Positions 17,971 through 28,076 of a DNA stretch of 64,000 bases are shown here, one piece after another. Within the stretch, counting starts at the first letter, position 1. Each line of letters starts with the position of its first letter. The notes below the pieces were generated by a model that did not search any database, was not told the DNA's origin, and saw only the letters and a program-made list of their open reading frames with translations. The stretch covers positions 1 to 64,000 of the forward strand of contig NZ_BMCP01000006.1 in the NCBI RefSeq assembly GCF_014635245.1, read 5' to 3'. A program made the translations under genes and the position numbers. The DNA comes from Agaricicola taiwanensis. Lineage in GTDB: Bacteria; Pseudomonadota; Alphaproteobacteria; Rhizobiales; Methylopilaceae.

Positions 17971-18824
17971 GCCGCCTCCAGGGCTTGAGCCGCGCGGCGT
18001 CGCGCGGCGAGCATGCCGTGCTTGGGAGCCAGCACGAAGGCGGCGAGGAAGATCAGCGTCTGCAGCACCACGATGATGCCGCCGGTCGCGCCATCGAGGA
18101 AATAGCTGATGTAGGCGCCGGTGCAGCCCGTGCCCGCCCCGATCACGACGGCGATCACCAGCAAGCGAGAGAAGCGGTCTGTCAGGAGGTAGGCCGTGGC
18201 ACCTGGGGTCACCACCATGCAGATGACCAGGAAGGCGCCCACTGTCTGCATGGCCGCCACCGTGCAGGCCGAAAGCAGCGTGAAGAACATGACCTTGAGC
18301 CATGTGGTGCGCAGGCCAATCGACCGTGCATGCGTCTCGTCGAAGAAGGTGACCATGAGGTCGCGCCACTTCAGTGTGAGCAGCGCCAGCGAGACGAAGC
18401 CGATCACGGCAAGCTGCAGCGTATCCTCCGGCGTGATGCTGAGAATGTTGCCCAGCACGATGGTCTGTATGTTCACCGAGGTGGGCGACAGCGACACCAT
18501 GAAGAGGCCGATGCCGAAGAAGGACGAGAAGATCAGGCCGATGATGGCGTCTTCCTTCAGCTTGGTGCGCTGGTTGAGGAACAGCATGGCCGCGGCAGCA
18601 AGACCGCCGGAACAGAAGGCGCCGAGCGAGAACGGCAGGCCCAGCATATAGGCCCCCGCTACGCCAGGCACGATGGAATGGGAAAGCGCGTCGCCGATCA
18701 GCGACCACCCCTTCAGCATCAGGTAGCACGACAGGAAAGCGCAGACGCCGCCAACGAGGGCGGACACCCAGATCGCCGAGATCATGTAGTTGTAGGTGAA
18801 GGGCTGCAGCAGGAGCTCGGCCAT
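17967..18824 (-). CDS. sitC: Mn/Fe ABC transporter permease, first subunit
   Basis: A 285-aa ABC-3 family permease (CYLMLKGWSLIGDALSHSIV, GLIFSSFFGIGLFMVSLSPT, VTPGATAYLLTDRFSRLLVI). It is distinct in sequence from the other permease and together they form the channel. I place the start at the ATG at 18824, which shares one base with the ATPase gene stop; a GTG one codon upstream is possible. Confidence 0.9.
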   Translation of the reverse strand: MAELLLQPFTYNYMISAIWVSALVGGVCAFLSCYLMLKGWSLIGDALSHSIVPGVAGAYMLGLPFSLGAFCSGGLAAAAMLFLNQRTKLKEDAIIGLIFSSFFGIGLFMVSLSPTSVNIQTIVLGNILSITPEDTLQLAVIGFVSLALLTLKWRDLMVTFFDETHARSIGLRTTWLKVMFFTLLSACTVAAMQTVGAFLVICMVVTPGATAYLLTDRFSRLLVIAVVIGAGTGCTGAYISYFLDGATGGIIVVLQTLIFLAAFVLAPKHGMLAARRRAAQALEAA

Positions 18825-19729
18825 CACTCCGGCCTCTCGTCATCCGCCTCGCGGCGGCGTGCCGTCGCGCGGCCCTCGTGAATGACCAGCGGTCGCTCAT
18901 CGTCGCTGAACACGCCAAAGGGCTGTGCAGGCCCACCGGCTTGGTCGTGAAGTATGACGTGCCGCAGAACACCTCCGAAGGCCTTTTCAAGGTTCGCCTG
19001 CGTGAAGGTCTCCTCGATCGGGCCATAGGCCAGCACCGTGCCTTTGACGAGGACGCAGCGATCGCAGAACTCCGGCACGCTGCCCAGGTTGTGAGTGGAG
19101 ACGAACATCACCCGCCCCTCGTCCCGGAGATCACGTAAGAGCGCGATGATCTGGTCTTCCGTCTTCACGTCGACACCGGTGAAGGGCTCGTCCAGCAGGA
19201 TCACCTGGCTGTCCTGCGCCAGGGCGCGGGCGAGGAAGACGCGCTTCTTCTGCCCGCCTGAGAGTTCGCCGATCTGCCGCTTGCGAAAGCCCGCCATGTC
19301 GACCCGTGCGAGCGCCGCCTCGACCGCCTTACGATCCGCGGCTTTCGGACGCCGCGTGAAGCCCATGTGGCCGTAGCGGCCCATCATCACCACGTCTTCC
19401 ACCAGAATGGGGAAGTTCCAGTCCACATCCTCGCTCTGCGGCACATAGGCGACCAGGTTGCGCTTCAGCGCCTCCTTCACCGGCATGCCAAGAAGGTTGA
19501 TGCTCCCGCGCGCCAGCCGGACGAAGCCCATGATCGCCTTGAAGAGGGTGGATTTGCCCGCACCGTTGACGCCGACAAGAGCTGTAATGGTGCCGCGCGG
19601 CACCTCGAAGGTCACGTCGTGCAGCGCCGTCAGGCCGCTTCTGTAGGTGACCGTCGCCTGCTTCACACAGATGCCACCGGCCGGATCGGCGGCTTGGTCG
19701 ATGTCGGCGCGAGCGGGCTGGATGTTCAT
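18824..19729 (-). CDS. sitB: Mn/Fe ABC transporter ATP-binding protein
   Basis: A 301-aa ATPase powering the importer. It has Walker [12 protein letters not shown], the signature [19 protein letters not shown], Walker [13 protein letters not shown] and the switch histidine in [29 protein letters not shown] is typical of Zn/Mn uptake ATPases. The ATG at 19729 overlaps the binding-protein stop (19726) by 4 nt. Confidence 0.92.
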   Translation of the reverse strand: MNIQPARADIDQAADPAGGICVKQATVTYRSGLTALHDVTFEVPRGTITALVGVNGAGKSTLFKAIMGFVRLARGSINLLGMPVKEALKRNLVAYVPQSEDVDWNFPILVEDVVMMGRYGHMGFTRRPKAADRKAVEAALARVDMAGFRKRQIGELSGGQKKRVFLARALAQDSQVILLDEPFTGVDVKTEDQIIALLRDLRDEGRVMFVSTHNLGSVPEFCDRCVLVKGTVLAYGPIEETFTQANLEKAFGGVLRHVILHDQAGGPAQPFGVFSDDERPLVIHEGRATARRREADDERPE

Positions 19730-20634
19730 TCCTTCAGTCCCTCTGCAATGCGGCTGCTGGTGACGCGCAGCAGGTCGAGATAGGTGGGCACCTCACCCGA
19801 CGCGTCTGTCAGCGAGTCCACATAGAGAATGCCGCCATAGCGGGCGTCGGTATCGCGGGTTACCTGCTTTGCCGGATCGGGCGAGACGGTGCTCTCCGAA
19901 AAAATCACGGGAATGTTGTGCTTGCGGACGGCGTCGATGACCTCACGCACCTGCTGCGGTGTGCCCTGCTGATCCGCATTGATGGGCCACAGATAGAGCT
20001 CCTTGAGCTGGAAATCGCGTGCGAGATAGGAAAAGGCCCCCTCGCTCGTCACCAGCCAGCGCCGTTCCTCCGGTACCTCCGCCAAGGCGCTCCGGATGGG
20101 CTCAATGGTGGCGCGGATCTTCTCCTTATAGGCTTCCGCATTGGCCCGGTAGGTCTCGGCATTGGCAGGATCATATTTGGCGAAGGCGTCGCGGATGTTG
20201 TCGACATAGATCATGCCCGCCGCCGGCGACATCCAGGCATGGGGGTTCGGTTTGCCCTGATAGGGACCGGACCCGATGCCCATGGGTTCAACGCCGTTGG
20301 AGACCACGACGCTGGGAACATCCTCGAGGTTCTGGAAGAAGCGCTCGAACCAGAGCTCCAGGTTGAGGCCGTTCCAGAGGATCAGCTGCGCGCCCTGCGC
20401 CCGCTGAAGATCGCCCGGCGTCGGCTGGTAGTTATGGATCTCCGCACCCGGCTTGGTGATTGACTCCACCACCGCCGCATCCCCTGCAACATTCCGCGCG
20501 ATGTCGGCAATCACCGTGAAGGTGGTGACAGCCTTGAACTTTTCCTGTGAGGCGGCGGGAAGAGCGCCGTAGACTGAGCCGATAACGAGAGTGACGGCCG
20601 CGCCGAGAACACGGCACCGGGAGAACTGGAACAT
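19726..20634 (-). CDS. sitA: Periplasmic Mn/Fe-binding protein
   Basis: A 302-aa cluster A-I solute-binding protein. The signal peptide is about residues 1-30 from the ATG at 20634. Likely metal ligands are the histidines in [11 protein letters not shown] and [13 protein letters not shown], the glutamate in [13 protein letters not shown] and an acidic residue in [11 protein letters not shown] glutamate rather than a third histidine, and no long His-rich loop, favour Mn/Fe (SitA/PsaA) over Zn (ZnuA). It is the first gene of sitABCD. An upstream start at 20712 in the same frame is less likely because it would place residues ahead of the signal peptide. Confidence 0.88.
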   Translation of the reverse strand: MFQFSRCRVLGAAVTLVIGSVYGALPAASQEKFKAVTTFTVIADIARNVAGDAAVVESITKPGAEIHNYQPTPGDLQRAQGAQLILWNGLNLELWFERFFQNLEDVPSVVVSNGVEPMGIGSGPYQGKPNPHAWMSPAAGMIYVDNIRDAFAKYDPANAETYRANAEAYKEKIRATIEPIRSALAEVPEERRWLVTSEGAFSYLARDFQLKELYLWPINADQQGTPQQVREVIDAVRKHNIPVIFSESTVSPDPAKQVTRDTDARYGGILYVDSLTDASGEVPTYLDLLRVTSSRIAEGLKE

Positions 20635-20689
20635 GACGACCCTTGTTGAGAGTGACTTGCAAGAAGAATGTGCAGCCTCTCCAGGATTT

Positions 20690-20712
20690 TTGCAACTAGG
20701 AATTATTCGCAA
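20690..20712. promoter_or_regulatory. Possible metal-regulator operator upstream of sitA
   Basis: An imperfect dyad, TTGCAA with an 11-12 nt AT-rich middle and CGCAA, lies 56-78 nt before the sitA start. It recalls the Mur/Fur-type boxes that control sit operons in rhizobia, but the match is weak and rests on recall of the motif. Confidence 0.25.
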
Positions 20713-20767
20713 TAAGGGAATGCGTCAGTAGCGGTGTTGTTCCGCGTTGACCACCCCGCCGCGGCGC

Positions 20768-23700
20768 CTACTCAGCCGCCTCAGCCAAGGGCGTCACTGG
20801 CGGATTGCGGAACTGCGCCAGCAGTGCCTTCTTCTCCGCCTCGGCCTTGGCGACGTTCTGCGCCTTCACGGGGCCAAAGCCACGGATCTTGTCGGGAAGG
20901 CTGGCCAGCGCCACGGCGATGGAATGGTTCGCCGGTGTCAGGCCGCTCATCAGATCGTCCAGCAAGGCTTCATAGTCAGCTACAAGTCGCCGCTCGACCC
21001 GGCGCTCATGGCCATAGCCGAAGACATCCAGCGGTGTGCCGCGCAGATGACGGAAGCGGGCGAGCGCCCTAAAGGCAGACATCATCCAAGGCCCGAACTG
21101 CCGCTTCTTCGGTCGGCCGCTGTGCGGGTCGTTCCGCGACAGCACCGGCGGCGCGAGATGGAACTCAAGCTGGTAGCCGGGTTCGAAGGTGTCCTCCAGC
21201 TGGCGCTCGAAGGCGCCATTGGTGTAGAGCCGCGCCACCTCATATTCGTCCTTATAGGCCATCAGCTTGAACAGGTAGCGCGCCGCGGCTTCCGCCAGCC
21301 CTTCGGCGCCGACGGCCTGTTCGACCTCCCTCAGACGATCAATGCGGCGCGCATATCTGCGGGCGTAGCGCTTGCTCTGGTAGTCGGTGAGGAATCGGAC
21401 GCGCTTGGCGACGACGTCGTCAAGGCTTTGCATCGCCGGCATAGCATGCGCATCGCCCCCCACAAGTGCCTCCACCTCGGCCATGTCGACCGCGGCCCGG
21501 CGCCCCCAGCGAAAGGCGGCAACGTTCATGGCAACCGCTTCGCCGTTGAGACCGATAGCCTTCTCCAAGGCTTCTGCCGAGAGCGGCAGCCCGCCCTTCT
21601 GCCAGGCGAGACCCAGGAGGAACATATTGGCGGCCACGGCACTGCCAAAGAGCTGGGTGGCGAGCCGGGTGGAATCCACGAAACTCACCCTGTTTGCCCC
21701 CGCGACCTCAGTGATGGAGCGCTTCAGCTTCTCGCCCGGCAGCGAATAATAGGCATCGCGGGCAAACGTGCCGGGATAGGTCTCGTGGGTATTGACGGTC
21801 ACCAGCGTGCGGTCGGGCTTGATCGCGGACAGCACCTTCTTGTTGCCCGCCACCACGATGTCGCAGCCCAGCACCAGATCAGCCGCGCCCGCTTCCACGC
21901 GGATGGCATGGATGTCGGTGGGTGAGCGGGCAAGACGCACATGGCTGTAGACGGCACCACCCTTCTGCGCGAGGCCGGCCATGTCGATCATGCCGCAGCC
22001 CTTGCCTTCCAGATGCGCGGCCATGCCGAGAATGGCGCCTACCGTTACCACGCCGGTTCCGCCGACGCCGGTGACGATCACCGACCAGGGCCGCTCGTCG
22101 AGTTCAGGCAGATCAGGCTCCGGCAGGTCGGCGACCGCCACCTCGCCCGATGAGACCCCCGCCTTCTTCTTCAGCTTTCCGCCATGGACGGACACGAAGC
22201 TGGGGCAAAAGCCCTTGAGGCAGGAGTAATCCTTATTGCAGGCGGTCTGGTCGATCTGGCGCTTGCGGCCGAACTCCGTCTCAACGGGCTGGATCGCCAC
22301 GCAGTTGGACTGCACGCCGCAGTCGCCGCAGCCTTCGCAGACAAGCTCGTTGATGAGGATGCGCGTATCCGGATCGGGATAGTCGCCCCTCTTGCGACGA
22401 CGGCGCTTCTCCGCCGCGCAGGTCTGGTCGTAGATCACCGCCGTCACGCCTGGCACCTCGGCAAGCCGCTTCTGCACCGTCATCAGTTCATCGCGGTGAT
22501 GCACCCTCGTGCCTTTGGGCCAGTCGGTATCATCAGGATATTTCTCCGGATCGTCGGTCACCACCGCCAGCGCCGCCACACCTTCCGCGGCGACAATGCG
22601 CGCGATGCGGTCCGGCGTGAGACCGCCCTCATTGGGCTGGCCGCCCGTCATGGCCACCGCATCGTTGAAGAGGATCTTGTAGGTGATGTTGGTCTTGGCG
22701 GCGATGGCCGCGCGGATGGCCAGCACGCCGGAATGGTTGAAGGTGCCGTCACCGAGGTTTTGGAAGACGTGGTTGCGCGTGGAGAACGGCGCCTCACCGA
22801 CCCAGTTGACGCCCTCCCCGCCCATCTGGGTGAAGCCTTCGGTGTCGCGGTCCATCCACTGCACCATGTAATGGCAGCCGATGCCGGCATAGGCACGCTC
22901 GCCCTCCGGCACCTTGGTGGAGGAATTGTGGGGGCAGCCGGCGCAGAAGTACGGCACGCGCACGGCGACATCCTGCGTGGTGGCGAGAACCCGCTGCACC
23001 TCTCGAAGGTGATGGAGCCGGCCGCGCAGCTCTTCGCTGTCGTGATAGCGCAGAATGCGTTCGCCCAACGCGATGGCGACGTCGTTAGGATCAAGCGCGC
23101 CTTTCACCGGAAACAGCCAGTGGCCCTCCTCGTCTTTCTTGCCGATGACGACGGGCTGGGTCGGCCTTCTGTAAAGCTCCTCGCGGACCTGCACCTCGAT
23201 CAGTGAGCGCTTCTCCTCGATCACCATGACAAGGTCGAGATCCCGGGCAAAATCATAGAGCGCCTTCGTCTGCATCGGCCAGGGACAGCCGATCTTCCAG
23301 ATCCTGAGGCCGAGGTTGTTGGCCGCCACCTCGTCGATGCCGAGATCGTCGAGCGCCTGCCTGAGGTCGAGATAGCTCTTGCCCACGGCCGCGATCCCGA
23401 TCCTGGGGCGACGGCCACCATGCGTGATGATGCGGTTGATGGGGTTGGCCTCCAGGAAGGCCATCATGGCGTCGCGTTTGAACTCCTGAAGCCGCGCCTC
23501 CTGCGCCAGCGGCGTGTCGAAGGGGCGGATATTGAGGCCGCCCTCAGGCATGGCGAACTCGGGAAGCGCGATGTTGATCCGATCGACGCGCCCATCCACG
23601 ACAGCCGTGCTCTCGACGGTGTCCTTCAGGCATTTGATGCCGACCCAGACGCCGGCAAAGCGCGACATGGCCCAGCCATAGAGGCCGAAATCGAGGATCT

Positions 23701-24247
23701 CCTGCACGCCGGCTGGCGCCAGCACGGGGATCATCACATCGACGAAATGGAAGTCGGATTGATGGGCGGTGGTGGAGCTTTCGCAGGTGTGATCGTCGCC
23801 CATCAGCGCGATGACGCCGCCGAATTTCGAGGAACCGGCGAGATTGGCGTGGCGGAGCACATCGCCGGAGCGGTCGACGCCGGGTCCCTTGCCGTACCAC
23901 ATGCCGAAGACGCCGTCGTAGCGCCCCTCGCCCCGCATCTCCGCCTGCTGCGAGCCCCAGACGGCGGTGGCAGCCAAATCTTCATTGAGGCCCGGCTGGA
24001 TCAGGATGTTCTGAGGTTCCAGCACTTTGCGGGCCTTCATGAACTGAAGGTCGAGCCCGCCCAGCGGCGATCCGCGATAGCCGCTGATATAACCTGCGGT
24101 GTTGAGGCCGGCGCGTCGGTCGCGCTCGCGCTGCATCAGGGTCAGACGCACCGCCGCCTGATAGCCCGTTACGAAGATCTCGTCCTTTGTCAGGTCGTAC
24201 TTGTCATCGAGATTGACATCACGCAGGTGCGAATTGGATTCGCCCAT
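20768..24247 (-). CDS. Indolepyruvate ferredoxin oxidoreductase, alpha and beta parts fused
   Basis: A 1,159-aa enzyme that oxidatively decarboxylates aryl 2-oxo acids (from aromatic amino-acid transamination) to acyl-CoA, passing electrons to ferredoxin. The N-terminal half carries the thiamine-diphosphate regions (GYISGYRGSPLGGLD, QNLGDGTFNHSGVLAIRAA, MTGGQPNEGG). Residues about 640-700 hold cysteine clusters (CEGCGDCGVQSNC, CNKDYSCLKGFCPSF) for iron-sulphur centres. The gamma-like oxidoreductase domain follows (TGVGGTGVVTVGAILGMAAH). The C-terminal domain completes the long single-chain form usual in alphaproteobacteria. It appears to be a single-gene unit. Confidence 0.93.
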   Translation of the reverse strand: MGESNSHLRDVNLDDKYDLTKDEIFVTGYQAAVRLTLMQRERDRRAGLNTAGYISGYRGSPLGGLDLQFMKARKVLEPQNILIQPGLNEDLAATAVWGSQQAEMRGEGRYDGVFGMWYGKGPGVDRSGDVLRHANLAGSSKFGGVIALMGDDHTCESSTTAHQSDFHFVDVMIPVLAPAGVQEILDFGLYGWAMSRFAGVWVGIKCLKDTVESTAVVDGRVDRINIALPEFAMPEGGLNIRPFDTPLAQEARLQEFKRDAMMAFLEANPINRIITHGGRRPRIGIAAVGKSYLDLRQALDDLGIDEVAANNLGLRIWKIGCPWPMQTKALYDFARDLDLVMVIEEKRSLIEVQVREELYRRPTQPVVIGKKDEEGHWLFPVKGALDPNDVAIALGERILRYHDSEELRGRLHHLREVQRVLATTQDVAVRVPYFCAGCPHNSSTKVPEGERAYAGIGCHYMVQWMDRDTEGFTQMGGEGVNWVGEAPFSTRNHVFQNLGDGTFNHSGVLAIRAAIAAKTNITYKILFNDAVAMTGGQPNEGGLTPDRIARIVAAEGVAALAVVTDDPEKYPDDTDWPKGTRVHHRDELMTVQKRLAEVPGVTAVIYDQTCAAEKRRRRKRGDYPDPDTRILINELVCEGCGDCGVQSNCVAIQPVETEFGRKRQIDQTACNKDYSCLKGFCPSFVSVHGGKLKKKAGVSSGEVAVADLPEPDLPELDERPWSVIVTGVGGTGVVTVGAILGMAAHLEGKGCGMIDMAGLAQKGGAVYSHVRLARSPTDIHAIRVEAGAADLVLGCDIVVAGNKKVLSAIKPDRTLVTVNTHETYPGTFARDAYYSLPGEKLKRSITEVAGANRVSFVDSTRLATQLFGSAVAANMFLLGLAWQKGGLPLSAEALEKAIGLNGEAVAMNVAAFRWGRRAAVDMAEVEALVGGDAHAMPAMQSLDDVVAKRVRFLTDYQSKRYARRYARRIDRLREVEQAVGAEGLAEAAARYLFKLMAYKDEYEVARLYTNGAFERQLEDTFEPGYQLEFHLAPPVLSRNDPHSGRPKKRQFGPWMMSAFRALARFRHLRGTPLDVFGYGHERRVERRLVADYEALLDDLMSGLTPANHSIAVALASLPDKIRGFGPVKAQNVAKAEAEKKALLAQFRNPPVTPLAEAAE

Positions 24248-24453
24248 GCTGGCCTCCTCCTCTGAACCTACGCTCCCTTTACGGAAGTCTTTTAGGTAAG
24301 GAATGCTGACACTCAGCCACCTTTAAGTCAAATCACGCTTAAAGGACCAAGATCTCGTTGCCGTTTCTGGAACAGATCCAGTTTAGAAACGCGCCGGAGA
24401 TGTGAAGGTTTCCGCGTGGTGGAGGTCAGATGCGGAAAGCGCTTCGCCGCTGA

Positions 24454-26124
24454 TCAGACCATCCCGCGCGCGGCCAGCATGCCGGCGAGCAACAGCCCGC
24501 CAAAGACCACCATGGCAAGGCCTGCCACGACCTCCAGTCCGCGCACGGCAACAAGGCCGTTGCCACCGCCCGCAAGCCGAAGCGCCGTGCTTTTCGCCAT
24601 GACGGACAGGATGGCGATGGCAGAAACCGTGATGGCGGTCCCGAGTGCCATGGCGAAGGTCGCCACCACGCCCGCCCAGAGGATGCCTTGCGACAGTGCG
24701 AAGACAAGGACAACGATGGCACCGGTGCACGGGCGAAGGCCGATGGCGAGCACCGCCGCCATGGCACGCCGCCAGTCGAACGGCCCCTTCAGCGTCTCAG
24801 GATCGGGCATGTGGCTGTGATGATCGCAGCCAGGTCCGCAATCATGGGCCACGGCCTGTCCTTTCAGCGCGGCGATGAAGCCCCGCCCCTTGCGCCAGAC
24901 CAGCATCACGCCCAGCAAGGCGATGGCCGCATAGCTGCCCGCCTCCAGCCAATAGGCCGTGACACCAAGCGCCTGCGCACCGGCGCCCAGTACGGCCGAG
25001 AGCACCAGCACCAGCGCCACGGCGGTCACTGCCTGCGCCAGGGCTGAGGCAAAGGAGATCATGATGCCGCGCCGTAAAGCCTCGCCGCTGGCAACCAGAT
25101 AGGAGGCGATCACCACCTTGCCGTGGCCGGGGCCGGCAGCATGAAAGACGCCATAGGCAAAGCCGAGCGCGCTCAGAAGCAGGAGCGCCGATCCATCTTC
25201 GCGCACCCGCGACAGTGTCGAGGACAATGCCTGATAGAATTCCGCCTGCTTGGCCGCGATGAAACCGGCGAGGCCGGGCCCGGGATCAACGAAGGCGCCA
25301 TCGGGGCGGATGACACCGAGCGCGCCAAGGCCGCGCGATTGAGGACCTGCGGCGCGCGCCGCTCCAGGAGCGCGATCCTCGATCTTCTCCCGAGGCTCGG
25401 GCGCCTTGGCCTGGTTGAGGGCCTGATCCGCCGGCTCCGATGACAAGAGCGGCGGCGCGGCCACGGCAACGTCGCCGGGACATTTCACCGTGATGGCGTT
25501 GGAGAAATCCTGGTCGAACGGGCCGCCCTGGCTCTCAAGCTCGGTGAAGAACTCTTCCGGCACCTGCCCGTTGCCGCCAAGCACTTCGGGCGGTGGACCC
25601 TTGGTCTCGAGCGCGCAGCCCTGAGGCGCGTTCTCCATGGTCACCGGCGTGCCCGCTGCGAAGGTGAATGCGACGAAGTAGGTGGGATCATAAACCTCCA
25701 CCCTCAGCGGCCCGGGCGTTGCCTCATCAGGCTGCTCCACCGGCAGCGTGAAGTGGAGGGTCAGAGCCTTGCCATCGTGGGTCAGATAGTAATCCACCGG
25801 CCGCTCGAGCTTGACCTCTTCTCCACCGGCGGAGACGAAGGTGAAGTAATCGAATTCCGCGAGCGAGGTGACGTTGACCTCGGCGAGGTCTTTCAGTTCC
25901 TCCCGATCGAATGTGCCGTCGTTGTTGGTGTCGAGCCCCTGCACGGCGAAGGACGAGAACATCTCATCGAACGTCCAGGCGTGCCTGATCCTCTCCGGGT
26001 GACCGTCCCCGTCGTAGACCACGGCGGAGGTCACGCTGGTCCAGACATGCGGATGGGCGTGGCTCGTGCTTGTCGCGACGAGCAGCAGAGAGGCGGCGAT
26101 GGCGAGGCGGCTGAGCAAGGTCAC
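24454..26124 (-). CDS. DUF1007 - NicO fusion, nickel/cobalt exporter type
   Basis: A 556-aa protein with a signal peptide (residues 1-23, ending SHAHPHVW). A periplasmic DUF1007 domain follows to about residue 200, and includes an EF-hand-like loop, DTNNDGTFDREEL. After a Pro/Glu linker, residues about 290-556 form the NicO/RcnA membrane domain of six or so helices, with HAAGPGHGKVVIASY and GLRPCTGAIVVLVFALSQG as family motifs. The cytoplasmic loop CGPGCDHHSHM is a likely metal site. It probably exports Ni or Co, though members have also been proposed as importers, and the substrate cannot be read here. Confidence 0.85.
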   Translation of the reverse strand: MTLLSRLAIAASLLLVATSTSHAHPHVWTSVTSAVVYDGDGHPERIRHAWTFDEMFSSFAVQGLDTNNDGTFDREELKDLAEVNVTSLAEFDYFTFVSAGGEEVKLERPVDYYLTHDGKALTLHFTLPVEQPDEATPGPLRVEVYDPTYFVAFTFAAGTPVTMENAPQGCALETKGPPPEVLGGNGQVPEEFFTELESQGGPFDQDFSNAITVKCPGDVAVAAPPLLSSEPADQALNQAKAPEPREKIEDRAPGAARAAGPQSRGLGALGVIRPDGAFVDPGPGLAGFIAAKQAEFYQALSSTLSRVREDGSALLLLSALGFAYGVFHAAGPGHGKVVIASYLVASGEALRRGIMISFASALAQAVTAVALVLVLSAVLGAGAQALGVTAYWLEAGSYAAIALLGVMLVWRKGRGFIAALKGQAVAHDCGPGCDHHSHMPDPETLKGPFDWRRAMAAVLAIGLRPCTGAIVVLVFALSQGILWAGVVATFAMALGTAITVSAIAILSVMAKSTALRLAGGGNGLVAVRGLEVVAGLAMVVFGGLLLAGMLAARGMV

Positions 26125-26187
26125 GGGCGCGATGTCTCCCCTTCAACTTGGGCGGCAGCAAGGCCGGTGATTCGTGTCGCCAGAGTA

Positions 26188-26877
26188 TCAGCCTTTGAAG
26201 CGAAATCGCTTCACCAGCCGGAAGGTCGCCCCATCCTTGGGCTCCATGAAGACCGCGACGCTTTCGACCTTCATCGGCTCCGCTCCCATCTCGCGCTCAT
26301 AAAGTGCGTGCAGCTGGCGGGCGACCGGCTCCACCGCGTCTTCCGGCAGAGCGCCTGTCAACGTCATGTGAAACTGGAAATCCTGAAAGACATAAGGATA
26401 GCCCCAGCGCCTCAGATGCGCGTGCTCGCTGGGGCTCAGGGGCGCCGCCAGACGTTTCGCCAGCGCCTCGGCAGTCAGCGGCGCACGGAAGTGATCGAAG
26501 GCACGCACGCAGTCAGCCGCCAACAGCTCAAGCTCCTTCGCATCCTCGGCGGGGATCAAAGCGACGAAACGGCCAAGCGCCGCCACTTTCAGGCGTGGAA
26601 GGCGAAAGGTCGTGCGTCCGGCGGCGAAGTCTGCCACCGCTAAATCAAGCTCGGCCTCCGCACGGTCCTCAGCCAGTGCAAACGGCGCCTTCAACGTGGC
26701 GTGAAAACCATAGCGCCGGGGTGATGCTGTCCATTCGGTCCAGGTACCGGCATCGATGCCATCAGGCATAAGCGGCGCGACAGCCTCTCCCGTTTCCGGA
26801 TCGCGGCCCAGCACCCGGCAGCCGAAGCGCCAGAGGTCTGTCTTCCGCTCCGGCGCGTAGTAAACCGCATAGCGCAT
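26188..26877 (-). CDS. DUF1045 / 2H phosphoesterase-like phosphonate-associated protein
   Basis: A 229-aa protein starting MRYAVYYAP. Two HxT motifs, FHATLKAPF and FHMTLTG, mark the 2H phosphoesterase/RNA-ligase-like fold of the DUF1045 family, which usually sits in phosphonate (phn) operons. The exact reaction is not established. It begins 1 nt after the phnM stop and is surely cotranscribed. The frame stays open upstream to 27294, but that part is a shadow of phnM. Confidence 0.85.
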   Translation of the reverse strand: MRYAVYYAPERKTDLWRFGCRVLGRDPETGEAVAPLMPDGIDAGTWTEWTASPRRYGFHATLKAPFALAEDRAEAELDLAVADFAAGRTTFRLPRLKVAALGRFVALIPAEDAKELELLAADCVRAFDHFRAPLTAEALAKRLAAPLSPSEHAHLRRWGYPYVFQDFQFHMTLTGALPEDAVEPVARQLHALYEREMGAEPMKVESVAVFMEPKDGATFRLVKRFRFKG

Positions 26878-26878
26878 G

Positions 26879-28018
26879 TCAGAACACCTGCCGCCCAGCG
26901 CGCCAGACCCCGCGCACCACCGGCGTCTCTCCCGCAAAACGCACGCGCAGCACATCCGCCGCAAGACCGGGTGACAGCCGCCCGCGGTCGGAAAGCCCCA
27001 GCATATCGGCGACGCGCCAGGTGACGAGAGCGAAGGCCTCATGCAGGGAAAGCCCGACAGTCCCAGCCAGACGAGGGATCGCCTGCAGCAGCGCCGACGG
27101 TACATAGTCCGACGACAGAGCGTCGATGAGACCGGCACGGGCAAGTTCCCCGATGGACACGCCGCCGGTATGCGAGCCTCCACGCACCACATTCGGCGCG
27201 CCGCCCACGGGGGCAAGGCCCAGGGCTCTGGCGGCGCGGGCCGCCTCCACTGTGGTGGGGAATTCGGAGATCGTGCAGCCGAGAGCTTCCGCATCCGCCA
27301 CGTGCTCCGGCAGGGTATCGTCGTGGCTTGCGAGCGGGACGCCCTTGTCCCGCAGCAGTGCGGCCACTGGCCCGATATTGCTGGCGACGGCTTCCTGGCT
27401 GCGCGCGATGCGGCCGGCGATCATGGCATCCGCTTCGGCCTCCGAGCGCCCATCGGACATGATGAAGGCCTTGAAATGGTCGACGTTGCGCCACTGCCGC
27501 TCGCCCGGCGTATGGTTCATCAGCGAGGCGAACCGCACCAGCGGCCGGTCCACATGTGCTTCCAGGATCTGCGGCAGTCGCCAGTCGGTCAATTCACAGC
27601 GCAGATGGATCCGGTGATCGATGCGGAACAGCCGTTCGGCAACGCCGCGTTCCACGGCATCGACCATGTCGGCGAAGATCTCGCGACGATAGTCGTTTTC
27701 TTCGTCGAACCCGCCGGCACAGAGCGCGTCATAGACCGTGGTCACCCCCGCCGCCACCATCTGCGCATCATGCGCCAGCGCCGCCGCCAGCGGGTTCGGC
27801 CAGAACACCCGGGGACGCGGCATGAAATGCTTTTCAAGATTGTCGGTGTGGCATTCGATGAGGCCGGGAGAAACGAAATCCCCCTCCATATCGATCGCGC
27901 CAGGAACGGCAGTGGGTGCGCGCGACACATCCGTGATGCCGTCGAATCCGAAGGCGATCGTGCCCTGGACCACCTCCTCTTCGAGGACGAGCCGCGCGTT
28001 GGTGAGAATGACTGTCAT
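26879..28018 (-). CDS. phnM: Alpha-D-ribose 1-methylphosphonate 5-triphosphate diphosphatase
   Basis: A 379-aa amidohydrolase-fold enzyme of the C-P lyase pathway. Characteristic parts are GDFVSPGLIECHTDNLEKHF at the metal site, CAGGFDEENDYR, FASLMNHTPGERQWRN, VPLASHDDTLPEHV and LSSDYVPSALLQAIPRLAG. The start is the ATG at 28018 (MTVILTNARLVLEEE). Only phnM and DUF1045 are here; phnG-L are not in the window, so the rest of the pathway must be elsewhere or absent. Confidence 0.92.
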   Translation of the reverse strand: MTVILTNARLVLEEEVVQGTIAFGFDGITDVSRAPTAVPGAIDMEGDFVSPGLIECHTDNLEKHFMPRPRVFWPNPLAAALAHDAQMVAAGVTTVYDALCAGGFDEENDYRREIFADMVDAVERGVAERLFRIDHRIHLRCELTDWRLPQILEAHVDRPLVRFASLMNHTPGERQWRNVDHFKAFIMSDGRSEAEADAMIAGRIARSQEAVASNIGPVAALLRDKGVPLASHDDTLPEHVADAEALGCTISEFPTTVEAARAARALGLAPVGGAPNVVRGGSHTGGVSIGELARAGLIDALSSDYVPSALLQAIPRLAGTVGLSLHEAFALVTWRVADMLGLSDRGRLSPGLAADVLRVRFAGETPVVRGVWRAGRQVF

Positions 28019-28076
28019 GATCGCGGGATGTGCCACGTTTCGAGGCGGCGTGCAAAAGCCAATGAGCCGTGCCGCG

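Noticed and set aside
17140-19026. A 628-aa frame joining sitD to upstream sequence
   Set aside because: The upstream part is the wrong frame of sitC and sitB. The permease proper starts at 17970.
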